NCBI RefSeq assembly: GCF_015291705.1
Contig: NZ_CP030050.1
Location: forward strand, 3,782,001-3,846,000
Reading direction: 5' to 3'
Source of the DNA: Bradyrhizobium arachidis
Lineage (GTDB): Bacteria > Pseudomonadota > Alphaproteobacteria > Rhizobiales > Xanthobacteraceae
Length of the DNA: 64,000 nt
This document shows, one piece after another, positions 1 through 8,731 of the stretch. A program made the position numbers and the translations under genes. Below the pieces are notes generated by a model, which was not told the origin of the DNA, searched no databases, and worked only from the letters and a program-made list of their open reading frames with translations. Each line of letters begins with the position of its first letter. Position 1 is the stretch's first letter.

Positions 1-1766
1 CTTATCGCACTGCGACCGGCGCGTTGCTCGATTCCGGCAACTACCAGGAAGCCATTGTGCGCGCGGTCGAGCACGGCAGGCTCGCGGAGCTGAAGGCAAA
101 GCGCGACGAAGCCCGCGCGCAGGGGCGGCTCTACGGCATCGGCTTCACCGCGGTAGTCGAGCCCAGCGTCTCCAACATGGGCTATATCACCACCGTGCTG
201 ACGGCGGCCGAGCGCCGCAAGGCCGGGCCGAAGAACGGCGCGCAGGCGACCGCAACGGTCGGGCTCGATCCGGTCGGCAGCGTCACGGTTCATGTCGCTT
301 CGGTGCCGCAGGGGCAGGGTCATCGCACCGTGCTGTCGCAGGTCGTCGCCGACGTCTTCGGCCTCCAGCCAAAAGACATCCGCGTCAACACCGAGATCGA
401 CACGGCCAAGGACGCCTGGTCGATCGCATCCGGTAACTACGCCAGCCGCTTCGCCGCGGCGGTGGCCGGCACGGCGAAGATCGCAGCCGAGCGCGTCGCC
501 GGCCGTCTTGCCCGCATCGCAGCCAGCCAGTTGAACGTCGAGGCCGCGGATATCGTCTTCGCAAAGGGTTTTGTTGCGTCAAGGAACAATCCTGAGAACC
601 GCATTGCGTTCTCGCGTGTCGCCGCGCTCAGCCATTGGTCGCCGGGCTCGCTGCCTGACGATGCCGGCCAGACCATTCGCGAGACCGTGTTCTGGACCCC
701 GCCGGAGCTGACGCCGCCCGATGAGGACGACCGCATCAACTCTTCGCTCTGCCACGGCTTCATCTTCGACTTCTGCGGCGTCGAGATCGACCGCGTCACG
801 CTGGAGACGCGGATCGACCGCTACGTCACCATGCACGATTGCGGTACCATCCTGCATCCCGGCATGGTCAACGGCCAGATCCGCGGCGGCTTCACCCAGG
901 CGCTCGGGGCCGCCCTCTACGAGGAATACGCCTACGCCGAGGACGGCAGCTTTCTGACGGGCACGCTGGCCGACTACCTGCTGCCGACCACGACAGAGGT
1001 GCCGGAGCCCGAGATCTTCCACATGGAGACGCCGTCGCCGTTCACGCCGCTCGGCGCAAAGGGCGTGGGCGAAGGCAATTGCATGTCGACGCCGGTGTGC
1101 ATCGCCAATGCGGTTGCGGATGCGCTCGGCGTTGCCGATATCACCTTGCCGCTGGTGCCCGCGCGGCTTGCGGAGCTCGTGCGCGGCGACGAGCCTCCGC
1201 CTCCCGCAGGTGGGGCGACGGCCCCGCCTGCGCGCGAAGGCGATCGGCGGCTGCGCGGCGAGGGGCAGGCCTCGGTGAAGGGCGCGCCGGAGCAGGTCTG
1301 GGCGATGCTGCTCGATCCCGCCACGCTGCAATCGGTCATTCCCGGCTGCCAGCGCGTCGACAAGGTCACCGACACGCATTTCCGCGCTGACGTCACGCTC
1401 GGCATTGGCCCCGTCACCGGACGGTATCGCGCCGACGTCGAGCTGTTCGACCTCGATCCGCCGCATGCCGTCACCTTGCGCGGCGGCGCCACCGGCGCGC
1501 TTGGCTTCGGCCATGCCGAGGGACGGATCACGCTTGCGCCCGACGGCAATGGCGGAACCAAGCTCACCTACAGCTATGACGCTGCCATCGGCGGCAAGGT
1601 CGCGAGCATTGGTGGTCGGCTGCTGGATGGCGCGACGCGCGTGATCATCGGCCAGTTCTTCACCGCGCTCGCCCGCAAGGCTGGCGGTGGCGGTGCAGAG
1701 GGCGGCGGCTTCTCGCTGTTCGCGCTACTGGCGAAAATCGCCAGCCTGTTCGGGGGGCGCCGATGA
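1..1766 (+). CDS. Molybdopterin-binding large subunit of a xanthine dehydrogenase-family hydroxylase, fused to a C-terminal CoxG domain (5' partial)
   Basis: The reading frame is open from the window edge (codons from position 3), so the N-terminal part lies outside. What remains is the second molybdenum-cofactor half of a CoxL/XdhA-type subunit. It has a GQGHRT cofactor loop, a SIASGNYASR segment and the active-site motif GVGEG, whose glutamate (codon 1071-1073) is the general base in this family. From about nt 1255 to 1700 a second domain follows that resembles CoxG/SRPBCC carbon-monoxide-dehydrogenase accessory proteins (start EGQASVKGAPEQVW). These are usually a separate gene, so this is a fusion. 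The stop overlaps the next gene by 4 bp. With the FAD and 2Fe-2S subunits it should hydroxylate an aromatic, heterocyclic or aldehyde substrate. True CO dehydrogenase is less likely, since the neighbours are CoA-ester catabolism genes; the CoxL active-site loop lies off the window. Confidence 0.88.
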   Translation, partial: YRTATGALLDSGNYQEAIVRAVEHGRLAELKAKRDEARAQGRLYGIGFTAVVEPSVSNMGYITTVLTAAERRKAGPKNGAQATATVGLDPVGSVTVHVASVPQGQGHRTVLSQVVADVFGLQPKDIRVNTEIDTAKDAWSIASGNYASRFAAAVAGTAKIAAERVAGRLARIAASQLNVEAADIVFAKGFVASRNNPENRIAFSRVAALSHWSPGSLPDDAGQTIRETVFWTPPELTPPDEDDRINSSLCHGFIFDFCGVEIDRVTLETRIDRYVTMHDCGTILHPGMVNGQIRGGFTQALGAALYEEYAYAEDGSFLTGTLADYLLPTTTEVPEPEIFHMETPSPFTPLGAKGVGEGNCMSTPVCIANAVADALGVADITLPLVPARLAELVRGDEPPPPAGGATAPPAREGDRRLRGEGQASVKGAPEQVWAMLLDPATLQSVIPGCQRVDKVTDTHFRADVTLGIGPVTGRYRADVELFDLDPPHAVTLRGGATGALGFGHAEGRITLAPDGNGGTKLTYSYDAAIGGKVASIGGRLLDGATRVIIGQFFTALARKAGGGGAEGGGFSLFALLAKIASLFGGRR

Positions 1767-2578
1767 AGCCGCCCGCATTCGATTATCTCCGTGCCGAGAA
1801 CGTTGGCGATGTCGTTGAAGGCCTCGCACAGCAAGGTGGTGATGCCCGCGTGCTCGCCGGTGGGCAATCGCTGATGGCGATGCTCAACATGCGCCTCGCC
1901 AAGCCTAAGCTGCTGATCGATATCATGCGGATCAGGGAGCTCCGCCAGATCGAGCGGAAGGGCGATGCCGTCATGATCGGCGCGGGCGTTCGCCAGGCCG
2001 ATCTCCTGGCCTGGCCCGATCTTGCCGACGCGTTGCCGCTGGTGGCGCTGGCGCTGCCTTGGGTCGGGCACATGCAGACCCGCAGCCGCGGCACCATCTG
2101 CGGCTCGCTCGCGCATGCCGATCCCAGCGCCGAGATGCCGCTGGCAATGGTCGCGCTTGGCGGCGAGGTGCTGTTGCGCAGCGCCAAGCGACGCCGCCGG
2201 GTCGCTGCAAAGGACTTCTTTGCCGGCATGATGCTGACCGCGCGCAGCGACGACGAGCTGATCGAGGGCATCTCGCTGCCGGTCGTCAAGGGAGCGCGCG
2301 TCGCCTTCCGCGAGGTCGCGCGCCGGCACGGCGATTTCGCCATCGTCGCCTGCGCCGCGATGAAGACGTCCACCGGCGTTCGCCTCGCCGTCGGCGGGGT
2401 CGCTGATGTGCCGACCGCGCGCGACTGGCCGCGGCTGGAGGGCAGCGCGCTCGACGATGCGCTCAATGCCTTCGCCTACGAGCTTGGCGCCCGCGACGAC
2501 GTCCACGCCACCGCGCGCTACCGCCGCGACCTCGTGCGCATGATCGGCCGCGATTTGATCGGCGAGGTGCTGCAATGA
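1763..2578 (+). CDS. FAD-binding medium subunit of the molybdenum hydroxylase (CoxM/XdhB type)
   Basis: A 271-residue protein, the normal length for a CoxM-type subunit that carries FAD and passes electrons between the 2Fe-2S centres and the external acceptor. The N-terminal FAD-binding motif AGGQSLMAMLNMRLAKP (about residues 32-48) and the second flavin motif TICGSLAHADPSAE (about 112-125) are both clear. The insertion with extra cysteines found in 4-hydroxybenzoyl-CoA reductase is absent, which argues against an anaerobic CoA reductase. Its ATG overlaps the large-subunit stop and its stop overlaps the small-subunit start, so the three are translationally coupled in the order large-medium-small. 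Confidence 0.92.
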   Translation: MKPPAFDYLRAENVGDVVEGLAQQGGDARVLAGGQSLMAMLNMRLAKPKLLIDIMRIRELRQIERKGDAVMIGAGVRQADLLAWPDLADALPLVALALPWVGHMQTRSRGTICGSLAHADPSAEMPLAMVALGGEVLLRSAKRRRRVAAKDFFAGMMLTARSDDELIEGISLPVVKGARVAFREVARRHGDFAIVACAAMKTSTGVRLAVGGVADVPTARDWPRLEGSALDDALNAFAYELGARDDVHATARYRRDLVRMIGRDLIGEVLQ

Positions 2579-3093
2579 CGCGTCTCAAGGCAGATCAGCG
2601 CCATTCCATTCGCCTCACGCTGAATGGCAGACCCGTCGAGGCGGAAGCCGAGCCGCGCATGCTGCTCTCCGATTTCCTGCGCCACCAACTGGGTGCGACC
2701 GGGACGCATGTCGGCTGCGAACACGGCGTCTGCGGCGCCTGCACTGTCGTCGTCGACGGCATGCTGACGCGGTCTTGCCTGACGCTGGCCGCGCAGGTCT
2801 ATGGCTGCGAGCTCAAAACGGTCGAAGGGCTTGCGCCGTCGGCCGACCGGCTCGGCGTGCTGCAACAGGCGTTCCGCCGCAACCACGCGCTCCAGTGCGG
2901 CTTCTGCACCGCCGGCATCCTGATGTCGCTCGACCATTATCTGGCCAAGAACCCGGCGCCGACGGAGGCGGAGATCCGCGATCTCCTCAGCGGGCATATC
3001 TGCCGCTGCACCGGCTACACCCCGATCATCCAGGCGGCGTTGGAAGCCGCCGCCCAGCTTGCTTCATCCAACAAAGAGACGTCCGATGCTTGA
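2575..3093 (+). CDS. 2Fe-2S small subunit of the molybdenum hydroxylase (CoxS/XdhC type)
   Basis: A 172-residue iron-sulfur subunit. The plant-type 2Fe-2S cluster ligands are C48, C53, C56 and C68 (GCEHGVCGAC, then SC). The second, helical 2Fe-2S cluster is held by C108 and C111 (QCGFCTAG) and C143 and C145 (ICRCTGY). All eight cysteines are present, so the electron path looks intact. It starts in a 4-bp overlap with the FAD subunit and ends 8 bp inside the following acyl-CoA synthetase gene. This ties the hydroxylase tightly to CoA-thioester metabolism. Confidence 0.95.
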   Translation: MTRLKADQRHSIRLTLNGRPVEAEAEPRMLLSDFLRHQLGATGTHVGCEHGVCGACTVVVDGMLTRSCLTLAAQVYGCELKTVEGLAPSADRLGVLQQAFRRNHALQCGFCTAGILMSLDHYLAKNPAPTEAEIRDLLSGHICRCTGYTPIIQAALEAAAQLASSNKETSDA

Positions 3094-4630
3094 TCTCGCC
3101 AGCAGCTTCATGGCCAGCGCCGCGCGCGATCCCAATTCCATTGCATTGGTCGACGGCGATCTCCGCCTGACCTATCGACAATGGTACGACAAGATCTCCG
3201 CGCTGGTGGCCTCGTTCGACCGCCTCGGCCTCAAGCCCGGCGATCACGTCGTCACGCTGCTGCAGAACCGCTGGGAAGCGGCGACGCTGCACTGGGCCTG
3301 CCAGTTCGCAGGCCTCGTCATCACGCCGATCAACTGGCGCGCCAAGGCCGACGAGCTCGATTACTGCATCGAGAACGCCGAAGCCTGCGCTGCCTTCTAT
3401 CAGGATATCTCTGCCGAAGCCGTCCAGGGCTCGGCGCTGGCAGGCAAGCTGCTACGCGTGTCGGTCGATCCCGGCACGGGCGATGCGACGAGCTTTGCTG
3501 ATCTGATCAAGGACCGCGCACCCGACGCCGAGCCGCGCGTCGGTGCCGATGCGTGGTCGATCATGCTCTATACGTCAGGCACGACGTCGCGGCCGAAGGG
3601 CGTGCCGCGGCGGCATCGTGCCGAGCGGGCGGCGGCGATCGCGCATGTCGCGCAAAATCTCTACGGCCGCGGCGAGCGCACGCTCGGCGTAATGCCGCTC
3701 TATCACACCATGGGCGTTCGCTCGCTGCTGGCGATGTCGCTGATCGGCGGCAGCTTCATCTGCCTGCCGCGCTATGACAGCCGCCAGGCGCTGGCGCTGA
3801 TCGAGCAGGAAGCGATCACCAATCTCTATCTGGTGCCGACGCTCTATCACGACCTCGTCCATCACGAGGCGTTTGCCAGGACCGACGTCTCCAGCGTGCG
3901 CAAGCTCGGTTTTGCCGGCGCGTCGATGACCGATGGATTGCTCAAGAAGCTGAACGAGGCATTCAGGCCGGAATTGTTCGTCAATCACTACGGCAGCTCC
4001 GAGATCTACACCTTTACGATCGATCAGGATGCAGCGGCAAAGCCCGGCTCGGCCGGCAAGGCCGGGCTGAACCAGCACGTCAAGGTCGTGCGTATCGGTG
4101 CGAAGTCGGTCGCAGATCTCGCGGCAGTCGGCGAGGAGGGCGAGATCATCGCGACGCTCAGAGGCGACGAGGCCTTCGAGGGCTATTGGCGGCGTCCCGA
4201 GGCGGACGCCAAGTCGCTGCGTGAGGGCTGGTACTTTACCGGCGACACCGGCTTCGTCGATCCCGATGGTGACCTGTTCGTCACCGGGCGCGTCGACGAC
4301 ATGATCATCACCGGCGGCGAGAACGTCTCGCCGGTCGAGATCGAGAGCTGCCTGTCCCTGCATCCCGCCGTCGACGAGGTCGCGGTCGTCGGCGTCGCCG
4401 ACGAGAAATGGGGCAAGGTCGTCGCCGCCTTCGTCAAGCGCAATCGCGCCGTCTCGGAAGTCGAGCTGGAGCAGTTCTGCCGCACCTCGGGCCTTGCCAA
4501 TTTCAAGCGGCCGCGCCGCTACGTCTTCGTCGACGCGATCCCGAAATCGCCGGTCGGCAAGCTGCTGCGGCGACTGCTGGTCGCCGGAGAATACGAGGCC
4601 GAGCGCCTGCCGCCATCGGACGCCGCCTGA
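3086..4630 (+). CDS. Acyl-CoA synthetase (AMP-dependent, class I adenylate-forming enzyme)
   Basis: A 514-residue ANL-superfamily ligase that should activate a carboxylic acid to its CoA ester through an acyl-AMP. The phosphate-binding loop YTSGTTSRPKG begins at residue 162. The later motifs YGSSE, YFTGDTG, GRVDDMIITGGENVSP and the C-terminal catalytic-lysine segment PKSPVGKLLRR are all present. The ATG at 3086 is preferred over an in-frame TTG at 3059 because a purine-rich GAGACG lies just upstream. The start overlaps the 3' end of the 2Fe-2S subunit gene. The specificity pocket cannot be read confidently; the context (hydroxylase before, hydratase after) suggests a ring-derived or branched acid rather than a housekeeping fatty acid. 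Confidence 0.9.
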   Translation: MLDLASSFMASAARDPNSIALVDGDLRLTYRQWYDKISALVASFDRLGLKPGDHVVTLLQNRWEAATLHWACQFAGLVITPINWRAKADELDYCIENAEACAAFYQDISAEAVQGSALAGKLLRVSVDPGTGDATSFADLIKDRAPDAEPRVGADAWSIMLYTSGTTSRPKGVPRRHRAERAAAIAHVAQNLYGRGERTLGVMPLYHTMGVRSLLAMSLIGGSFICLPRYDSRQALALIEQEAITNLYLVPTLYHDLVHHEAFARTDVSSVRKLGFAGASMTDGLLKKLNEAFRPELFVNHYGSSEIYTFTIDQDAAAKPGSAGKAGLNQHVKVVRIGAKSVADLAAVGEEGEIIATLRGDEAFEGYWRRPEADAKSLREGWYFTGDTGFVDPDGDLFVTGRVDDMIITGGENVSPVEIESCLSLHPAVDEVAVVGVADEKWGKVVAAFVKRNRAVSEVELEQFCRTSGLANFKRPRRYVFVDAIPKSPVGKLLRRLLVAGEYEAERLPPSDAA

Positions 4631-4658
4631 TCATCACCATCAACAGAAGGAAGCACAG

Positions 4659-5465
4659 ATGCCGTCACCCTATACATTCGCCGATCCCCGGCTCGCAAAA
4701 CTCGACGGGTTCAAGGTCGAGATCGACGAGGCGCATGAGCGCGCGGACATCATCTTGGGGAGGCCGCCCTACAACGTCGTGGCGATGCCGCAGCGCGACC
4801 AGCTGCGGCTGACCTTCGAGACGCTGGACGAGGATCCGCGCGTGCGCGTGATCGTGGTGCGTGGCGAGGGCGAGCATTTCTCCAGCGGCGGCAATATCGG
4901 CGGCTTCATGGAGGCGAGCCCCGAGCACGTCTCCAAGCTCGCCTGGAACATCGCCGCGCCCGCGCGCTGCGCCAAGCCCGTGATCGTCGCCAACCGCGGC
5001 TATTGCTTCGGTGTCGGCTTCGAGCTGTCGCTCGCCTGCGACTTCCGCATCGCCTCCGAGACCACGCAATACGCGCTGCCGGAGCAGAAGCTCGGCCAGA
5101 TCCCGGGCTCGGGCGGCTCGGCGCGCCTGCAGAAGATGGTCGGCATCACGCGCACCAAGGACATCGTGATGCGCTCCAAGCGCATCTCGGCCAAACAGGC
5201 CTATGAGTGGGGTATCGCCACCGAATGCGTGCCGGATGCCGAGCTGGAGAAGGCGACCGACAAGCTGGTCGACGAGCTCCGCACCTTCTCGCCGCTGGCG
5301 CAGCGCACCGCCAAGAAGCTCCTCAACGACACCGAGGATTCGACGCTCGCCATCGCGATCGAGCTGGAGGGGCATTGCTACAGCCGCCTACGTCAGTCCG
5401 AAGACTTCAAGGAAGGCGTCGAGGCCTTCAACGCCAAGCGTCCGCCGAAATTCGTCGGCCGCTGA
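4659..5465 (+). CDS. Enoyl-CoA hydratase/isomerase family protein
   Basis: A 268-residue crotonase-fold protein. The oxyanion-hole segment FSSGGNIGGF and the second loop NRGYCFGVGFELSLACD are clear, followed by LPEQKLGQIPGSGGSARL, where the glutamate matches a catalytic acid of hydratases. The C-terminal end KEGVEAFNAKRPPKFVGR is typical of hydratases that act on ring-derived acyl-CoAs, though this does not fix the substrate. The ATG at 4659 has AGAAGGAAG upstream; longer in-frame extensions overlap the synthetase and are not supported. It most likely acts directly on the CoA ester made by the preceding gene. Confidence 0.9.
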   Translation: MPSPYTFADPRLAKLDGFKVEIDEAHERADIILGRPPYNVVAMPQRDQLRLTFETLDEDPRVRVIVVRGEGEHFSSGGNIGGFMEASPEHVSKLAWNIAAPARCAKPVIVANRGYCFGVGFELSLACDFRIASETTQYALPEQKLGQIPGSGGSARLQKMVGITRTKDIVMRSKRISAKQAYEWGIATECVPDAELEKATDKLVDELRTFSPLAQRTAKKLLNDTEDSTLAIAIELEGHCYSRLRQSEDFKEGVEAFNAKRPPKFVGR

Positions 5466-5541
5466 CACGCGATGCAACGAACTGCCGCGGTTCGCAATGG
5501 CGCGGACCGCGGCGCGATTCAAACGGGGGAGGTAAAACAAC

Positions 5542-6873
5542 ATGGCTGAGATGGATATGCCGGTCGCGGGTGCGCAAGCATCTGCCGACAACAAGCAGAT
5601 GGTCAACGCGATCATCGCATCGGTGCTCGGATGGGCGCTGGATCTGTTCGATTTGTTCATTCTGCTCTACGTGGCGCCGGTCGTCGGCGCGCTGTTCTTT
5701 CCGTCGAGCAATGCGGCGCTGTCGCTGGCGGCAGTCTATGGCTCGTTTGCCGTGACGCTCTTGATGCGGCCGCTCGGCTCAGCCGTGTTCGGCCATTATG
5801 CCGACGTGCACGGCCGCAAGCAGGCCATGCTGATCGCCATCATCGGCGTCGGCCTCAGCACCGCGGCGTTCGGCCTGCTGCCGACCATCGCGCAGGTCGG
5901 CGTGCTCGCGCCGATCATCTTCTTGATCTTGCGCCTGGTGCAGGGCGTGTTCGTCGGTGGTGTCGTCGCCTCGACCCACACGATCGGCACCGAGTCCGTG
6001 CCGCCGCAATGGCGCGGCGCGATGTCGGGCCTGGTCGGCGGCGGCGGCGCCGGCATCGGCGCGCTGCTCGCGTCCTTCATCTTCCTGATCACGTCCTCGG
6101 TCTTCCCCGGCGATGCCTTCGCGGTGTGGGGCTGGCGCTTCATGTTCTTCTCGGGGCTGCTCAGCTCGCTGCTCGGCTGGTTCATCTTCCGCAACCTCGA
6201 GGAATCCCCATACTTCAAGGAGCTCAAGCGCCAGCAGGGCAACAAGCAGGCGAAGGTCTCGAAGGCGCCGGTGAAGGACGTGTTCTCCGGCGAATATCGC
6301 GGCGTGCTGCTGGTCAATTTGCTCATCACCTTCGGCGGTGGCGCCGGTTACTACCTGACCTCCGGCTACCTGCCGAGCTTCCTGAAGGTGATCAACGCGG
6401 TCCCGAACCAGACCTCGTCGCTGATCCTGATGGGCGCGAGCGTGTCGGCGTTCTTCTCCGCGGTGCTGGTCGGCGCGCTCAGCGACTGGATCGGCCGCAA
6501 GAAGACGTTCCTGCTGATCGGCGCGCTGGCGGCCGTGCTGCTGCCGCTGTGCTATCTCAATCTCGCCGCCACCAAGGACACGACGCAGATCACGCTTCTT
6601 GCGCTCGCGATCGCCTTCATCGGCAATGCCGGCTACGCGCCGGTGCTGATTTTCCTGAACGAGCGCTTCCCGACCGCGCTGCGCGCGAGCGGCACGGGCC
6701 TGTCCTGGAACATCGGCTTTGCGCTCGGCGGCATGATGCCGACCTTCGTCTCGCTGGTGAGCGCCAGCCCGGCGCAGATCCCGATGTCGCTGGCTTATTT
6801 CGCGGTCGGCGTGTTCGTGATCTATCTGATCGGAGCCGTCGTGATCCCCGAGACCAAAGGCAACTTCCGCTGA
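5542..6873 (+). CDS. MFS transporter, metabolite:H+ symporter (MHS/aromatic acid) type
   Basis: A 443-residue inner-membrane protein with about 12 hydrophobic segments. Two MFS loop signatures are visible, GHYADVHGRKQAM between TM2 and TM3 and GALSDWIGRKKT in the second half, as expected for the internally duplicated fold. The region VQGVFVGGVVASTHTIGTE resembles the MHS family, which imports small organic acids including aromatic acids with protons. A strong GGGGGAGG ribosome site sits at 5525-5532. It lies in the catabolic operon between the hydratase and the GMC oxidoreductase, so it probably imports the pathway substrate. Confidence 0.88.
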   Translation: MAEMDMPVAGAQASADNKQMVNAIIASVLGWALDLFDLFILLYVAPVVGALFFPSSNAALSLAAVYGSFAVTLLMRPLGSAVFGHYADVHGRKQAMLIAIIGVGLSTAAFGLLPTIAQVGVLAPIIFLILRLVQGVFVGGVVASTHTIGTESVPPQWRGAMSGLVGGGGAGIGALLASFIFLITSSVFPGDAFAVWGWRFMFFSGLLSSLLGWFIFRNLEESPYFKELKRQQGNKQAKVSKAPVKDVFSGEYRGVLLVNLLITFGGGAGYYLTSGYLPSFLKVINAVPNQTSSLILMGASVSAFFSAVLVGALSDWIGRKKTFLLIGALAAVLLPLCYLNLAATKDTTQITLLALAIAFIGNAGYAPVLIFLNERFPTALRASGTGLSWNIGFALGGMMPTFVSLVSASPAQIPMSLAYFAVGVFVIYLIGAVVIPETKGNFR

Positions 6874-6937
6874 GCCAAATCCGGCGCGGCTGCGCAAGCG
6901 GCCGCGCCGATCCATCGAATTGCGCGATGAGACGGGA

Positions 6938-8635
6938 ATGGATGGACTGCATTTCGACGATGTGATCGTTGGCGGCGGGTCGGCGGGCTGCGTGCTCGCC
7001 AATCGGCTTTCCGCCGACGCACGCCGCCACGTGCTGCTGATCGAAGCCGGAATGGACACGCCGCCCGAGGCGACGCCTGCAGAGATCCTCGACAGCTATC
7101 CGATGCCGCTGTTCTTCGGCGACAAGTACATCTGGCCCGGCCTGTCGGCGGCCGCGGGCCGTAACGCCGAGGGCAAGCCGGTCGTCCGTGCCTATGAGCA
7201 GGGGCGGGTGATGGGCGGCGGCTCCAGCATCAACGTGCAGTCGGCCAATCGCGGCCTGCCGCGCGATTACGACGAATGGCACGATCTCGGTGCACGCGGC
7301 TGGGGCTGGACCGATGTGCTGCCATATTTCCTCAAGCTCGAGACCGATCTGGATTTCGACGGCCCGCTGCATGGCAGAGGCGGCCCGATTCCGATCCGCC
7401 GCATCGCGCGCGAGGCCATGCCGGCGTTTGGCCGCGCGGCGGGCGAGGCGCTGTCGGCGACCGGCCTGCCGTTTCGCAAGGACCAGAACGCCGAGTTCGA
7501 TGACGGCATTTTCCCGCCGGCGTTCTCGAACCGCAACGACCGCCGCGTCTCCACGGCCGCCGGCTATCTCGATGCGGCAACGCGGGCGCGGCCGAACCTG
7601 ACCATTTGGGCCGGCAGCGAGGTCGAGCAGCTCCAGCTCGATGGCCGCCGCGCGAGGAGTGTGGTGGTCGCGCGTGGTGGGCAAAAGCTCACCGTCAGTG
7701 CCGGCCGCGTGATCCTCACCGCAGGCGCGCTGCAATCGCCGGCGATCCTGATGCGGGCGGGCATCGGCCCGGGGGCCGCGCTGCAGGCGCTCGGCATTCC
7801 CGTCGCCATCGACCTTCCCGGCGTCGGCGGCAATCTGCGCGATCATCCCGCGCTGACCTTCTGCCAATATTTGCCGCGGCGGTTGCGGCTGCCGCTAGCC
7901 CGGCGCCGCCCCAATTTCACGGCCATGCGGTTCTCGTCGGGACAGCCGGCCTGCGATCCCTCCGACATGTACATCACGGCCTCTGCCCGCGGTGGCTGGC
8001 ATGCGCTGGGCACACGGCTCGGCCTCTATTTCCTCTGGTGCAACCGGCCGTATTCGAGCGGCTCGCTCACGCTGGCGAGCCAGGATCCGAAGGCCTATCC
8101 GGTCGTCGATTTCAATCTGCTGTCCGACGAGCGTGATGTTGAGCGGCTCGTCGCAGCCGTCCGGCTGCTGGCAAGGCTCGTGGTGCATCCGCAGCTCAAT
8201 CCTGAGGCCGGCGATTTCTTTCCCGCCTCCTATTCCCCGCGCATCAAGCGCCTCAGCCGTTACGGCACCGCCAACCGCATCGTCGCCTCCATCCTCGGTC
8301 CGATGCTCGACGTGCCCGCAGGCTTGCGGCAACTCCTGATCCGGCTGGTGCTGCTCAACGGCACGGCCTTCCAGGCGACGCTCGCGGACGAGCGCGCGCT
8401 CGAAGCCTTCGTGCGGCAGAGCGTGTTCGGCGTCTGGCATCCCGTAGGGACCTGCTGCATGGGCGACCCCGCCGACAGGATGGCGGTGGTCGATCCCAGG
8501 GGCCGGGTGATCGGCAGCGAGAACGTCTATGTCGCAGACGCCTCGATCATGCCGCGACTGCCGACGGCCAATACCAACATCCCCGTGATCATGGCCGCCG
8601 AGAAGATCAGCGATGCGTTGCTGCGGCATCATTGA
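6938..8635 (+). CDS. GMC-family FAD oxidoreductase (choline/alcohol dehydrogenase-like)
   Basis: A 565-residue flavoprotein. The N-terminal dinucleotide fold DDVIVGGGSAGCVLANRLS is followed by the GMC signature GRVMGGGSSINVQ. The C-terminal catalytic segment has the conserved histidine in VWHPVGTCCMG and the His/Asn partner region TANTNIPVIMAAEK. Such enzymes oxidise primary alcohols or polyols to aldehydes, which fits the aldehyde dehydrogenase immediately downstream. The ATG at 6938, preceded by GAGACGGGA, is chosen over a TTG at 6920. No signal peptide is seen, so the enzyme should be cytoplasmic. Substrate not determinable from sequence alone. Confidence 0.9.
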   Translation: MDGLHFDDVIVGGGSAGCVLANRLSADARRHVLLIEAGMDTPPEATPAEILDSYPMPLFFGDKYIWPGLSAAAGRNAEGKPVVRAYEQGRVMGGGSSINVQSANRGLPRDYDEWHDLGARGWGWTDVLPYFLKLETDLDFDGPLHGRGGPIPIRRIAREAMPAFGRAAGEALSATGLPFRKDQNAEFDDGIFPPAFSNRNDRRVSTAAGYLDAATRARPNLTIWAGSEVEQLQLDGRRARSVVVARGGQKLTVSAGRVILTAGALQSPAILMRAGIGPGAALQALGIPVAIDLPGVGGNLRDHPALTFCQYLPRRLRLPLARRRPNFTAMRFSSGQPACDPSDMYITASARGGWHALGTRLGLYFLWCNRPYSSGSLTLASQDPKAYPVVDFNLLSDERDVERLVAAVRLLARLVVHPQLNPEAGDFFPASYSPRIKRLSRYGTANRIVASILGPMLDVPAGLRQLLIRLVLLNGTAFQATLADERALEAFVRQSVFGVWHPVGTCCMGDPADRMAVVDPRGRVIGSENVYVADASIMPRLPTANTNIPVIMAAEKISDALLRHH

Positions 8636-8731
8636 TCCCTTTTCGTTTGGCCCCTTTCGGTGTAGCTCTGCGCCGGCTTGAAACCGCGGGCGCCAAGCCC
8701 GCCAATGCGCGAAATCATGGAGGCAACGAGG

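Noticed and set aside
1..3093. Aerobic CO dehydrogenase (coxMSL) for the molybdenum hydroxylase
   Set aside because: The gene order here is large-medium-small, the neighbours are CoA-ester enzymes and the diagnostic loop is off the window, so a CO dehydrogenase call is not supported.
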